From positions 44,104,941 to 44,168,940 of the forward strand of contig CM031626.1 in assembly GCA_018398815.1 (NCBI GenBank): a DNA stretch of 64,000 nt. The letters run 5' to 3'. The stretch comes from Conus ventricosus (lineage: Eukaryota > Mollusca > Gastropoda > Neogastropoda > Conidae). Both the position numbers and the translations under genes were made by a program. The notes below the pieces were generated by a model. That model saw nothing but the letters and a program-made list of their open reading frames with translations, ran no database searches and had not been told where the DNA came from. Positions 10,794 through 21,125 of the stretch are shown here, in pieces (the stretch's first letter is position 1; the number at the start of each line of letters is the position of its first letter).

Positions 10794-11730
10794 AACCTTG
10801 ACCTGTCCCTGTACGTTACATTGGGTACAAAATCATCACTGATAATATCTGTCATGTTCCCATCAGTTTCTGACATAGGACATATCCACTCAACTGACTG
10901 GTTGATGGCAACATTTGTACGTTGAACATACTTCTTCAACATGTTCACATGGAATTACCTTCTCAGTGTTTGCCATTTTGATCTTATAATTAACTGCAGA
11001 AAGTTTTTCGACCACCTGAAAAGGACCCTTCCACATAACACTAAGCTTGTTATGTTCATCAATGAGTAGTACAAGGACTTTATCCCCTACACTGAAGGAA
11101 ACGTGCCTTCGCTTTTTCTGTCTGCAAAGACCTTGTACACATCTGTTTTTCTATCAGCTGACTGTTGAGCAAGCTCACATGCATCCTTCAAACGATTATG
11201 CAGTTCATAAACGTATTGGTAAACAATTTTACTGTCAGGTATGTCCGTCCTTTTCGTCCATTGTGTCATCAGTAGATCCAAAGGACCCCTTGGTGAGTGT
11301 CCGAAAGAGCTCGAATGGTGAGAATCCCAGCGTTTCGTTCGGCATTTCCTGTATGCGAAAAGCAAAGCCGGTATGAAACGATCCCATTCATGAGGTTCCT
11401 GCCTTGCAACTTCCTCAACATGGACTTTAACGTTCCATTGAAACGTTCAACCATGCCATTCGTTGGGATGATATGGCGTGGTTGAAATGGAAGAGATTGA
11501 CAACAGTCTGTAATTTCTCTCATGAGATCGGAAATGAATTGCGTTCCACAATCCGAGAGAATTTCGTCCGGAAGACCCACTCTTGAAAAAATCGCAAGTA
11601 GGGCTTCAGCGACAGACACTGTATCAATTTTCTTCAGTGGAATCGCTTCGGATACCTTGTCGCTGTATCCCACCAAAGTTAAGATATAGCGATATCCGGA
11701 AGAAGGACAGTGGTAAAGGCCCAAAAGGTC
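10794..11730 (-). pseudogene. Integrase catalytic core and C-terminal region of gypsy pol
   Basis: The integrase joins element DNA to the host chromosome. The DDE triad can be read as IDLLG (first Asp, about 11720), LSDCGTQF (second Asp, about 11535-11560) and GMVERFNGTLKSMLRK (Glu, about 11415-11465). A C-terminal block with SPRGPLDLLMTQWTKR, YQYVYELHNRLKDACELAQQ and a GPF-like WKGPFQVVEK (about 11005-11040) follows in shifted frames. The N-terminal HHCC zinc-binding region is absent: the core starts immediately after the basic gag tail, which points to an internal deletion. The domain precedes RT on the minus strand, as in Gmr1-like elements. Confidence 0.85.
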
Positions 11731-12990
11731 TATGCGGTGGTCGTTGTCCACGACCTCGGAACGTTTGCTGAGGAGCAACGGGTTTTTCCGGCGGTGAGTA
11801 CTGGTACTGACGAAAGTCACTCGAACCGCGGAAAGATCCCTGTCCGTTCCTAGGATAAGTATATCCTTGAGGACATCAGAAATGACCCACGATTTCCTTT
11901 TCTGTAATATCCCTGTCCCGATGGGATAGTACATGACGCATGAGACTCAAAGATGGAAAATTCTCCTTTCCTAGCCACGCCCTTATCTGGGTGAGCGATA
12001 CAATACTGATCAGCCATCTGACACATTTCCTCAACGGTTTCAAATTGCCTTTCTTTAAGGAAGTGGCCAGATCTTTGCTCACGCTCTGGAAAAGTTGTTC
12101 TCTAAGAAGGAGATCTCGCAGTGATTGAAAAGTTTTGTTCGTTTTTGATAAATCGATCCATCGATCTAAACAATGACTCATACGAATTAGAAACGACGGA
12201 AATGATTCTCCTTTGTCAGGGCGCACAGAACGGAAACGTTCGCGAAAACGATCAGCAGAACATTGAAATTCTTTCGAGGAGTTCTCTTTCAACTGATCCC
12301 AAGTTAAATTTTGTTTCGCCGCGAGTGTGTGGTACAGTGTCAAAGCGCTACCCTTAAACAACGACGCAATATACAATGTCCACTTTTCCTTTGGCCAACC
12401 ACAAGACGTTGCGTGACTTTCAAATCGAAAAAAAAACTAATCGATATCATCCGTTTTTTCCTCGAAGAGGCGTAACTTTGGAATATATGCCGTTTTGGTT
12501 GAGGCCGCGCTTGCGGAACCGACTGGTGGAGCTGGTGGAGGTTCTCTCGATGTCTGTAATCTTTAATTTCAGCATCAGTCTCTAGTTCTAACTGCCTCAA
12601 CTTAAATTGACGTCTTCAGCTTCCCTCTGTAGTCTTTTTTCTTCAGCTTCCCTCTGTAATCTTTTTTCTTCAGCTTCCCTCTGTAGTCTATTTTCTTCAG
12701 CTTCCCTCTGTAATCTTTTTTCTTCAATTTCAGATTCCCTCTGTAGTCTTTTTTCTTCAGATTTAGCTTCCCTCTGTAGTCTTTTTTCTTCAGCTTCCCT
12801 CTGTAGTCTATTTTCTTCAACTTCCCTCTGTAGTCTTTTTTCTTCAATCTCTAGTTTCCTTAGATTTTTTTTCTCTCTCTCTCTTAGCCTGTCTGCCCTA
12901 TCTATGCATTGTTGCACATATTGGTAAGTTTTTCTCCATCAAAACCCAAGCGTTCTGCTTGTTGAACATATTTATCAAAATCATCCATAA
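11731..12990 (-). pseudogene. Gag of Gmr1-like element with coiled-coil repeat N-terminus
   Basis: The ATG at 12990 (minus) opens MDDFDKYVQQAERLGF, a typical start for this gag family, and a frameshift follows near 12915. Next come about nine EEKRLQREA-type nonapeptides (12603-12850, strongly charged and predicted coiled coil), then the capsid/SCAN-like region: YIASLFKGSALTLYHTL, FRSVRPDKGESFPSFL, LDRWIDLSK, LRDLLLREQLF (about 11985-12376). The tail is Arg/Pro/Gln-rich (RGRGQRPPHR) and then switches into integrase. No CCHC knuckle or protease motif (DSG/DTG) is visible. Gag would form the cytoplasmic particle that packages the element RNA. Confidence 0.8.
12603..12850 (-). repeat. 27-bp coding tandem repeat in gag (EEKRLQREA)
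   Basis: About nine copies of a 27-bp unit (with 33-bp variants that insert SEI or KS residues) encode near-identical charged nonapeptides. On the plus strand the unit reads CTTCCCTCTGTAGTC followed by a T-rich spacer. The DNA repeat keeps frame, consistent with expansion under coding constraint. Confidence 0.85.
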
Positions 12991-14337
12991 TGAACCGTCA
13001 ACAGATATAAACACAAAACAATTTTCTAAGTAATGAATAAAATAAGGCGATATATGATGGCGTTATGTTTCACAAAAACGTAATTATAAATATATACAAA
13101 TAAAGAATTCAATTTCCGGTGTAAACAGAAAACAGCTTACTAAAACAGGGTAGATATGAAACACAAGGAATGTATTTTTCCAGAAGTTTTTTTTTCAAAA
13201 ACAGGTATCAATTTGGAATTTAAAAAAAATGAAGTTCAATGCTAATCTGTTTTCCTAGGAAAGGAAAAAACCCAATACTAAAGTTTTCTGGAAATTAATT
13301 CTTTATAAAAGTCTAAGTTCTTAAATGTTCTTGTTGTCAGTCTTTCTTACTTACTTTCAAATGAATTTACAAGACAGATGTATCGCCTTATACAAAAAAT
13401 GAATATAAACTTACAAAACAAATGGAATCACAAACAATTAAAAAGAGGGGAAGAAACACAAACTAGCGGAAATCCTACCTAAAAGATGAAAATGTTGAAA
13501 AGAAAACTAGATAGGAGCTTATTGAAGAGAAGGTTTAGAGGTTTTGAAAAAGGGGGTGAAAAGGACATGAAAGGATACACAGGATCGGAACAGTAAGAAG
13601 AAATCAAGAAAGCAAAAGAAGCCCTCAGACAGCACCCTAGTGGTCACTGTCTCCCGTGAAACTGGAGACGGGAAAAACAAATCATGCAAAATATACACAA
13701 CAATACAGTAATACTACAAATTGATAAACAATCAATAAATGCACATCCACCCAAACGCAAAGAAATCTCACAACACCCAAAAGAAAAAACAGAAAATTTT
13801 ATTAGGAGAGTCTTCCCCGCACTTGTCAACCTCTGTCCTGTTGAAGGAGACAAGGTCGGTTCAAACTCTGGGAAAAGGGGACTACTTGAAATGAAACGAT
13901 AGAACAGAGAAAGAAAAAACAACAAAATAAACCTAATAAGGGCGATCACGGCTGCTCCCACTCTTGAACTAACCGCTCAATGTAGCGAGAAGCGGTGGGC
14001 TCACCGATCGGGGAAAAGGACAAAATATAGGAATCAACAAACAAACGAAAAACACTAGCAAAACTCAAGAGTTAGAAATAAGAGAGAAGTCCTCACTCGC
14101 ACTGAAAATAAACTCACTCACACACATAAACAGAAAAAAAATTGCAAATACACAATAAATAATTAAACTTTTTTTTTTCCTTTTCCTCAAACCCTTGAGG
14201 GTACAAATCAAATCTTTTATCTTTTTTTTCCTTCCCTCAAACCCTTGAGGGTACAAGTCAAAATCTTTTTTTCAGGCCCCGGGGCACAAATAGAAATCTT
14301 TCTTTTTTAATTTCCCAGGGAAAACAAAACGGCAGCT
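12991..14337 (-). other. 5' leader of the Gmr1-like element
   Basis: Untranslated sequence between the PBS and the gag ATG, about 1.35 kb. The block from 13582 to the PBS has a counterpart in the non-autonomous element (33382-34276). It includes GGTCACTGTCTCCCGTGAAA near 13642 and two short hairpins (14185-14200 and 14235-14250). The frames open here (for example 13644-13961 minus) have no recognisable product. Confidence 0.6.
14185..14250 (-). other. Two leader hairpins CCTCAA...TTGAGG
   Basis: CCTCAAACCCTTGAGG occurs at 14185-14200 and again at 14235-14250, about 90-150 nt from the primer site and within ~50-bp direct repeats. Each folds into a 6-bp stem with a 4-nt loop. The same pair is kept in the other element (34105-34120, 34147-34162). 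A packaging or dimerisation role is a guess. Confidence 0.55.
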
Positions 14338-14353
14338 ACGTCGGGGGTCACCA
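14338..14353 (-). other. Primer binding site, tRNA-Trp-like
   Basis: On the minus strand, one base inside the 5' LTR end, TGGTGACCCCCGACGT complements the 3' end of eukaryotic tRNA-Trp (as I recall it, ...ACGTCGGGGTCACCA) over about 15 nt, with one extra C. The related element at 34277-34289 matches 13 nt with no indel, which suggests that the extra base here is a mutation or read error. Confidence 0.7.
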
Positions 14354-14993
14354 CTGTCACACTGTCACTTTTGCACACATGCATTCATGACAGCATTTAC
14401 TCCATACGCACACGCAATCTTTCCAATCAACCAAAAGGCGCACTACCGAATGTTTTTTCTTCTCCCCCTCTCCTTCGGAAAACACTTTACTAAATCACGT
14501 CAAACAAATTTATAAACAGTTTTTCATACATGTATCTCTCTTTTCATTGAGAGATAAACTAATTCATTCAAGAATATAATAAAGTCATGGCCTTCACATT
14601 ACATTAGCCCAAAATCCAGACCAGAGAATAAATAATTCTTTCACTCCTTGATGTTATGCCTGCATCAGATTAAGACTCGATCCAGACTGTCATGATTCCC
14701 TGTCTCTCTCAGACAGCGTATCGCCCCTTGATTTCTCCCATCACTGGAGATATGATTCTGACTCCTCTTCCTGGAGTTCTCCTGTCACTGGAGAAATGAA
14801 GAGTTCAACTCCTCTCCTCGATTCTCCTGTCCTGGAGGGATTACGAGTTCCGACTCCTCTCCCTGGAGTCTTTACTTGTAGGGGCTGAACTACCGGTGTG
14901 TTCCCCACACCATGCCATCTTCAACCACTCACGGTTGAAAGGTGAAGGGCGAGGCCCGAAGGTAAAAGGTGAAGGGCTGAAACACGAATAAGG

Positions 14994-14998
14994 TTCGT
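14994..14998. other. Target-site duplication TTCGT, left
   Basis: TTCGT lies directly before the nested element and is repeated at 17314-17318 directly after it. Undisturbed LTR copies show a single TTCGT (for example near 32858). Confidence 0.85.
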
Positions 14999-17313
14999 TG
15001 TCACGTGTGAGTACACCTGACAGGGGGGGGGGGGTTCTTTTACAGGTAATGTGCAGGCAGAAACGGAGCGATCATCAATCCCTCACACCACCAGACCACA
15101 AGAGGAAGAGGCTTAGACAATATTTTTATTCACAATACAATCATTCGCTCACACTAGCACTCCAGATGGGGTATGGGTCATAACAAAGAAGAGAAAAGAT
15201 AGCCGAGAGATGAAAAGAAATAAAAGAAAAAAAAATAGGGCATAGAAGAGAAAGGCACTATTCAGCACTAACTGACGTAGGGGACAAAGTAAATTGAATA
15301 GACCACAAAAACCCTCCAATATCCCGGGATCCCGCTACTGTCCCAACCTAACCCACTAAACCACTACAAGAATATTCAGCACAATGACAGAAGAAAGACA
15401 GTATTAGAAACAAAGCTATATCCAACAGGACTACTCAGCCAGAGTTAAACAAAATAAGACCAAAAATAAACCAAAAAAAAACAATAACAAAACGAATCAG
15501 TGACCGGCCTTAGACCCACGCACACGCACACCAGACCCACACCCACACCACACAAGAACGACCACTTATCTCTCGAGTCCATGCACCGAGGTGGTTCACT
15601 GAGGGAGGTGGATCCTGGAGAGGGGTGACGCTCGCAGTATGCGGTCTTCCAGTCCGAGGTGAAACAAGTGTCCCACCAGTCCTCAGGTTTGGGAAACGAC
15701 TGGTGCCTGGACACAAGATGACTGCAGGGTCCGATGAAGCTGGTCGTCCAGCCATCGTGAAGTAAGTGTCCCACCAGACCACAGGTTTGGGGAAACGACT
15801 GGTGCCTGGACTCAAGATGACTGCAGGTTCCGATGATGCTGGTCGTCCAGCCAGCCCAAGACCGGAGCTGCAGCTTAAGAAAAAGGGCACAAATACCGCC
15901 CTACGGCGGAGATCAGTCTCCAGATGATAAGTCATCATCCTATAGTCCTTGTCAGTGTGTGGCAACATAGTGGGTCCGGCAGGGCGTCAGTGCGAAGGGT
16001 CCAATGCCGTAATCAGGTCAACAATGTCTTTGTCACTTATAAAAGGGCAAATAAACTATAATAACTTTTTTCCCTTTTCTTTTGCTTTTATTTGACCTGT
16101 AATAAGGATAACTTCCTTAGTCAAAATCTCCAATGAATAAAAACAATTAGAAGCCATCCACACGTCTGTCACACAAACATATAAGACAAGGACACAACGA
16201 GAACGGAACCACATGTGGGGCGATACGGCAGGAATTTCACACTCCGCGGACTAAATGTTTAGCCGTTCGCACGCTTATTCGTTCCCGATACGTCTCGTGT
16301 CTTAAGCAACAAGGAAAATGAAACTAACATTTCGGATATCCTTCCGGCCCAAATCACATAGTGAGCGAAATAAGCATTGACTCAACCTGTGTAATCAGAA
16401 AACACAAACACGCTTCCATTGACCGGAATGAAGGGATATCATATAGTAAGCAATTTTTAACTTAGTCCAAAGTAACAGAATCCCTAGCCGCTAAGGACCG
16501 AAAACACAATTAAAGATAATGCGTTTTCTGCAATTCTACAACAAGACGCATATCTTGATACCATTTCCATACCTGCTCCCTCTCTTTGGAGCAGTTACAC
16601 ACAGAAAAGGTGTGCCCGAGCCAACAGCACATGAAGGCAGAAGAAAAACCTCTCAACCGCTGAAAGGTTAGAAAACCCAAATAAAACAAAACTGTCCAAA
16701 ACAGACCATATAGTTACCAAAATGGCGGGTGGCGAGGTGAGAAAACGGTTCGCTCCCCAGTCCAATGAAGGATGGCAGCCGAAACCGTGCTGGTCCACAC
16801 CGAAGGGACTCCAGGTCAGGACGACCCAAGGTGGTTCTTCCAGCTGGCAGGGATAGGGATCCCAGGTGTTCAGTGGAATACTTTCCGACCCGCTGAAGGG
16901 TGAAAGACTCTTCCACACCATCCACACCGAAGTGGATATAGAAAGATGAGCTCAGCTAGCAGAGATAGAGATCTCTCCGACTCGATGGTCCGTCAATGAG
17001 TGCCACACCACTAGCCTAACCAAGATGGCAACAGGTAACAAAACAGCTCACCCGTGGCACCTGACATCAGCTGATGACCCACGTGAAAAACGATAAAAGA
17101 ACAGAAAAAGAAAGCTTTAAAAAAAATAAAAAGAGAAATATTGGAGGATGGAGCGAAATGCACGGACGTAGCGCACCCGGGATGACACAAATAGCACACT
17201 GGTCAACACCCGGCCCAATGTAGTAAAGGTGTCACTGGTAACACTCCACTTTATACTGGGGTTTTAGAAGAAATGATGTATCTTCTAAACCAAAAGCATT
17301 TACGTCCGTGACA
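14999..17313 (-). mobile_element. Nested TG...CA element (solo LTR or non-autonomous LTR element)
   Basis: The 2315-bp insert begins TGTCACGTGTG and ends CGTCCGTGACA (terminal TGTCACG/CGTGACA). It is flanked by the perfect 5-bp duplication TTCGT (14994-14998, 17314-17318), and the uninterrupted site exists in the other LTR copies. TG...CA termini with a 5-bp duplication are diagnostic of integrase-mediated LTR insertion. On the minus strand TATAAA (17250-17255) lies ~60 nt from one end and AATAAA (15125-15130) ~130 nt from the other. No gag/pol ORF is present and I see no internal LTR pair, so a long solo LTR is the simplest reading. Confidence 0.82.
15655..15858. repeat. ~103-bp tandem duplication inside the nested element
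   Basis: Two copies of a block containing AACGACTGGTGCCTGGAC, AAGATGACTGCAGG and GCTGGTCGTCCAGCC, about 103 bp apart. They differ by a few substitutions. The open minus-strand frames across it (15445-15968) are a by-product. Confidence 0.8.
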
Positions 17314-17668
17314 TTCGTGTAAGTAACCTGCTTCTTAATTCAACATATGAATTCTTTCTTTCTCTTTTCTTTAGTTTTTCCCCTGTAGCTTTCCCAACTA
17401 TCTATGGCTCACCTGGTAATGACTGGTCAGCAACGAGTACCAGCGTCCTGACAGGTTCGAGTCTCAGGCCCTCTGCTGGGCTAAAACTGATTCTTTCCTC
17501 TCTCCTCCTAGTGAGTGCATACTCAGTGTTCAAAACACATGACCAGCCCCCTTACCAAACCCTGTTTTTAAATATTCTCACAATTTTGGACCCCGCTACA
17601 CAGTCAAGCCCATGATATCCTTTAGTAGTGCATGGGAAACGATATTCACCTCAATGACCACCGTGTAC

Positions 17669-17768
17669 NNNNNNNNNNNNNNNNNNNNNNNNNNNNNNNN
17701 NNNNNNNNNNNNNNNNNNNNNNNNNNNNNNNNNNNNNNNNNNNNNNNNNNNNNNNNNNNNNNNNNNNN
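17669..17768. other. Assembly gap (100 N)
   Basis: Exactly 100 N. It removes the outer end of the gypsy 5' LTR and its target duplication. Confidence 1.
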
Positions 17769-19616
17769 ACCCAAAATTTTGGGGGGGGATTTCCCCCCCC
17801 CCCCCCCCCCCCCCCCTTTAACTCTTTAGGGCATATTTTACACACAATGGAACAAACCAACCCAATTTCCCACTAGATCTTTTCAAAATTAGGGCAAAAA
17901 ATTGTCATATAAGCATACAAAAAAATTTTATTTTTGGGCGTTGATTTTTAGTGAATTTACGTTGCGGTGATTTTGTGGGATGTGGGGGTGATATTTAGCG
18001 ATTGCGGGTCGATACTTGGAACCTATATTTTAATTGCGAAAAATGTAAAGCCTCATTTTGGTAAAAAAAACCCCCAAAAAAGGGAGAGGCCTATAAATAA
18101 AAATTTGGGCAAAAAAAAAAAACTAAATTAAGAAGAGAAAGACCTGGGGACTTTTGAAAAAAATTTACTATTTACAATTTGAAATATATTAAAAAGGCCA
18201 ACAAATGTTTTGAAAATAAAAAGAACCTTTACATTTAGGGAAAAAGGACACTTTTTGAAATTTATAAAGAACTATTTAACCGTTCTTGAAATGGAAACAC
18301 TGTATGGGTCCAATGCTAAAGAGAAAATCAGAAGCTCAGAACAGGAAAAAAAGAGCAGCCTATGACTGGCCCAAAACGTTACGAAAAAAAAAAAAAAATA
18401 TATACAACAAAGGGGGCAAAAAAAGCCTAAATGCTAAGTTGTTTTGAACAACCCCCCTGACCGACCTATCCAAATTTTTAGCGATGTCGTCGACGGCCCG
18501 GTCACGTCTCTTTTCGAGCCAATTTCCTTAAAAATCAAAGAAAATTTAAATCCCAAAATTTAGACTTGTTACATAATTCGGCTCTCTCGGGGCAATACGA
18601 GCCCCCACATAAAGGTCGGGACGATTTGGGAAAATCTAAACGATAACACCAAAAAGCCCCCTTAGTACCGAACAAAAAACTTGCAAAGCGAAAGACCCCT
18701 TCGAAGAGCCGGTTCCCCCTTTCATCTTCGTACATAATGAGCAAGGAGCTAGTGGAAGAAAAGGGGAAGGAAAGGGGATGGACTCAGAGAGAAGAAAAAA
18801 AGAAGAAAAAGAGAGTGGGGGGGAGCAGAGAGGGGAATGGGGGAAAATGAAATTTAGTTAGGGGTAAGAAGAGAGAAGAAGGGAGGGGGGGGGGGGGGCA
18901 GGGAGAGGAAGAAGGAGGAGCCAGGTCCCCGATGCTGACAGACATGCCCACAGTCCCACTTTGGGGCCCAAAAGTAGGGGAAAAAAAAACCGACGGGGTG
19001 TTCATTTTACAGCTGGCTAATGGGTGTACTTCCGTTTTTGCGCAATATTTGTTTTATTTCCCCCCCCTCCCTTCACCCCCCCCCCCCTCTCTCTCTCCCC
19101 AAACTTACCCCCTTCAGTGGCCATTGCCTACACATGAAAAAACCTTGCCATTCCTCTCTCCCTCTCCTCCTCTCCCTCTCTGAATGAATAAAAAAAGCAA
19201 GAAACAGAGTATCGATCAGTTAGAAAATCAAAATCTGGCATTTTAGGAAATGATAAACGAAAACAGGATACAGCACATTTATGGCGGCTGTTAATGAAAA
19301 AGACAAAGTCGAGAAAGAAATCAGTATACTGCGCTATGTGTTGTAACACTTTCAACAATCATTCCTTCAGGAACTGAATCATAAAAAGGGTCCCAGTTCA
19401 ATTTTTTAATCGTAAAAAACCCCTTTTTTAAAAATTTTTTGCAAAACGAAAAATATAAGATTCATTTTCATCCCCTTACTTGCTATTAATAAGTTGGGTT
19501 TCCCTTAATTTCAAAACAAAAAAAAAAAAGCATGGGTCCGATAATTAAATTTTTCTTACTCAAGCTTGTCTACCTTCTTGTTGAACCCTTGTATGTTTAT
19601 ATTTGTGTATTGATCA
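17769..19616. other. Homopolymer-rich, low-confidence sequence without recognised gene
   Basis: Many runs of A, C, G or T (for example poly-C at about 17794-17816, poly-G at about 18885-18898, poly-C at about 19066-19087) and long purine stretches. No frame resembles a known protein. The style suggests thin read coverage next to the gap. It may hold the decayed 5' part of the LINE that becomes recognisable at about 19617. Confidence 0.5.
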
Positions 19617-20900
19617 AATGTTTCCCCCAGTGGTCAAAAGGCAGAAAAAGGGTTCCCATACCCAAATAAAGAGACCACGATTTAAACAATTTTAGACCAA
19701 TTCTTTTATCCTTTGTACAAACCTCTAGAGATGCATGTTCAAAACACCTAAAAAAACATATGAACATCACAACTGTTTCCCCCCATTTCAGTCGGGTTTT
19801 TCCAAAATAAATCATGCCACAGGGCCTTAACACCCCTTTGATAAGGCTATCCCCCATCAAGAAAGAAAACTCACTGGAAGGTTTTCCTCTTTTTTAAAAA
19901 AGCGTTGATTTGTAACCAAAACATATTATTAAAAAAAAGACTGCAATGTTCAAAATCCGCAGTAGTCCCCTTTCTTCAGTCATATCTTGAAAGCAGGACC
20001 GGTTTTTACTTAAACGGTACTTATTCCTCGAAGGAATAGTGAGCTGTGGCTTTTCCAAAAGGCTCTGCCCTTGGGGCCCCTCTTCTTTTGTATTTTTATA
20101 AATGACCACCGTGCACATATCTCACAAGAGTCACTGTGACGTTCGCTGACGATAGTTCCTTTGTATGATACAAACATCATGTCTGTACAAATATCTTTAC
20201 AACAAAGTATCACTGATTTCTTAGAAGGGTGCAAAAAAAACCCCGAAGCCCTTAAAACCGAAAAAAAACAAAATTTTGGCCCAGCATCGAACGAAACACA
20301 ACGACACTCTTATTTGAGCCAAAAAAGGTAAAACCCTTACGAGGGGGTTTACCGAACCCCGTTTCTTGGCTGATTTTGATGAAAATTTTAAGGAATCACA
20401 ATAATTCTTTTGCAACGTTGGGTCGCAATTTTTTTTTACTCAAAAACCAGTATTAGTTAAACCCAAATACCCGGAAATTTTTTTTGAACCCATTGCCTTT
20501 TCACATAAACTAGCTCCCTGTCGGAGTGGGCCGGGAAAATCACATAAAAAAGATCAACTCTTGCATAGACGGGGAATTAAAATGATTTTTCCCCGACAAG
20601 TCCTATCCCCCCGGGGCAAATTCGCAAAACAAGATTTTACCACGCAACAATGCCCATAAAAAGGGCATCTAATGTTTAAAGTCCATGAAAACATGGCGCC
20701 AACATATCTTGCGGTTTTATCCAAATGGCAACAACGCGATATGTTTCAAAAAATTTACATCCCCACGTGTCCGCTTATTTTTCAAATCTTTTTTGCATTT
20801 TTGGCCCTCTGTGGGGAAACCCTTTTTCCTCCCGCCAAAAAGTAAACACTCCCGTCCTTCAAACACAGATTAAAACTTTACTTGAACAATAAATCAACCT
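19617..20900 (+). pseudogene. LINE reverse transcriptase, heavily frameshifted
   Basis: Plus-strand blocks of a non-LTR RT are FPPFQSGFSKINHA (about 19778-19820), LTGRFSSFLKK (about 19872-19905), YLNGTYSSKE (about 20011-20040), GPLFFCIFINDH (about 20070-20105, the motif before the catalytic Asp pair), LMFKVHENMAPTYL (about 20670-20715) and a C-terminal FKHRLKLYLNN (about 20858-20890). Block order and spacing fit a LINE RT plus its C-terminal tail. Frame changes every 30-100 nt and many homopolymers mean either strong decay or sequencing error. The clade cannot be fixed (CR1/jockey-like wording only). It would reverse-transcribe its own RNA at the insertion site. Confidence 0.75.
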
Positions 20901-20949
20901 TTTTGATCATGCCAAAGCCCTACTTTTATGCTTGTTCATTTATCTAAGA

Positions 20950-21125
20950 AAATGTGTGGGGTTGTGTGTTGTTTGTGTTTGTTGTGTGTGGTGGGGTGTG
21001 TGGTGTGTGTGTGGTTGTGTGGGGTGTGTTGGTTTTGTGTGTGGGGGATGTTGGTAGCGGCGTGGTGTATGTGTGGGGGTGTGCTGCATGTGAGCGCGCG
21101 ACGTGTGAGCGCGCGAGCGTTTTGG
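20950..21125. repeat. Degenerate TG-rich tract
   Basis: Imperfect TGTG/GGTG repeats follow the LINE C-terminus, with GAGCGCGCGA motifs near 21090-21115. Confidence 0.7.

Larger units (their letters stand above)
7318..17668 (-). mobile_element. Gmr1-like Ty3/gypsy LTR retrotransposon with a nested insertion
   Basis: It is flanked by matching LTRs (7318-8430 and 14355-17668, the latter interrupted). On the minus strand the order is 5' LTR, tRNA-Trp-like PBS, leader, gag, integrase core, RT, RNase H, polypurine tract, 3' LTR. Integrase upstream of RT is unusual for Ty3/gypsy and is the defining feature of Gmr1-like elements, whose gag is also the presumed source of the vertebrate SCAN domain (family knowledge). 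The coding region has frameshifts, and the gag zinc knuckle, protease and integrase zinc-binding region are missing. The outer end of the 5' LTR runs into the 100-N gap. Confidence 0.85.
14355..17668 (-). repeat. 5' LTR (right copy), split by a 2315-bp insertion and cut by a gap
   Basis: 14355-14998 matches 7318-7975 and 17314-17668 matches the following part of the left LTR. They are separated by 14999-17313. Differences from the left copy are mainly single-base indels, so the element is young or the sequence is noisy. The last ~100 bp (the end corresponding to 8330-8430) are missing at the gap. Confidence 0.88.

Noticed and set aside
12602..12927. Serine/leucine-rich plus-strand frame across 12607-12927
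   Set aside because: Antisense shadow of the EEKRLQREA gag repeat. The minus frame connects to gag sequence on both sides.
15445..16927. Minus-strand frames of 110-150 codons in the nested element
   Set aside because: No gag, pol or env motif. They overlap a 103-bp duplication and lie in LTR-like sequence.
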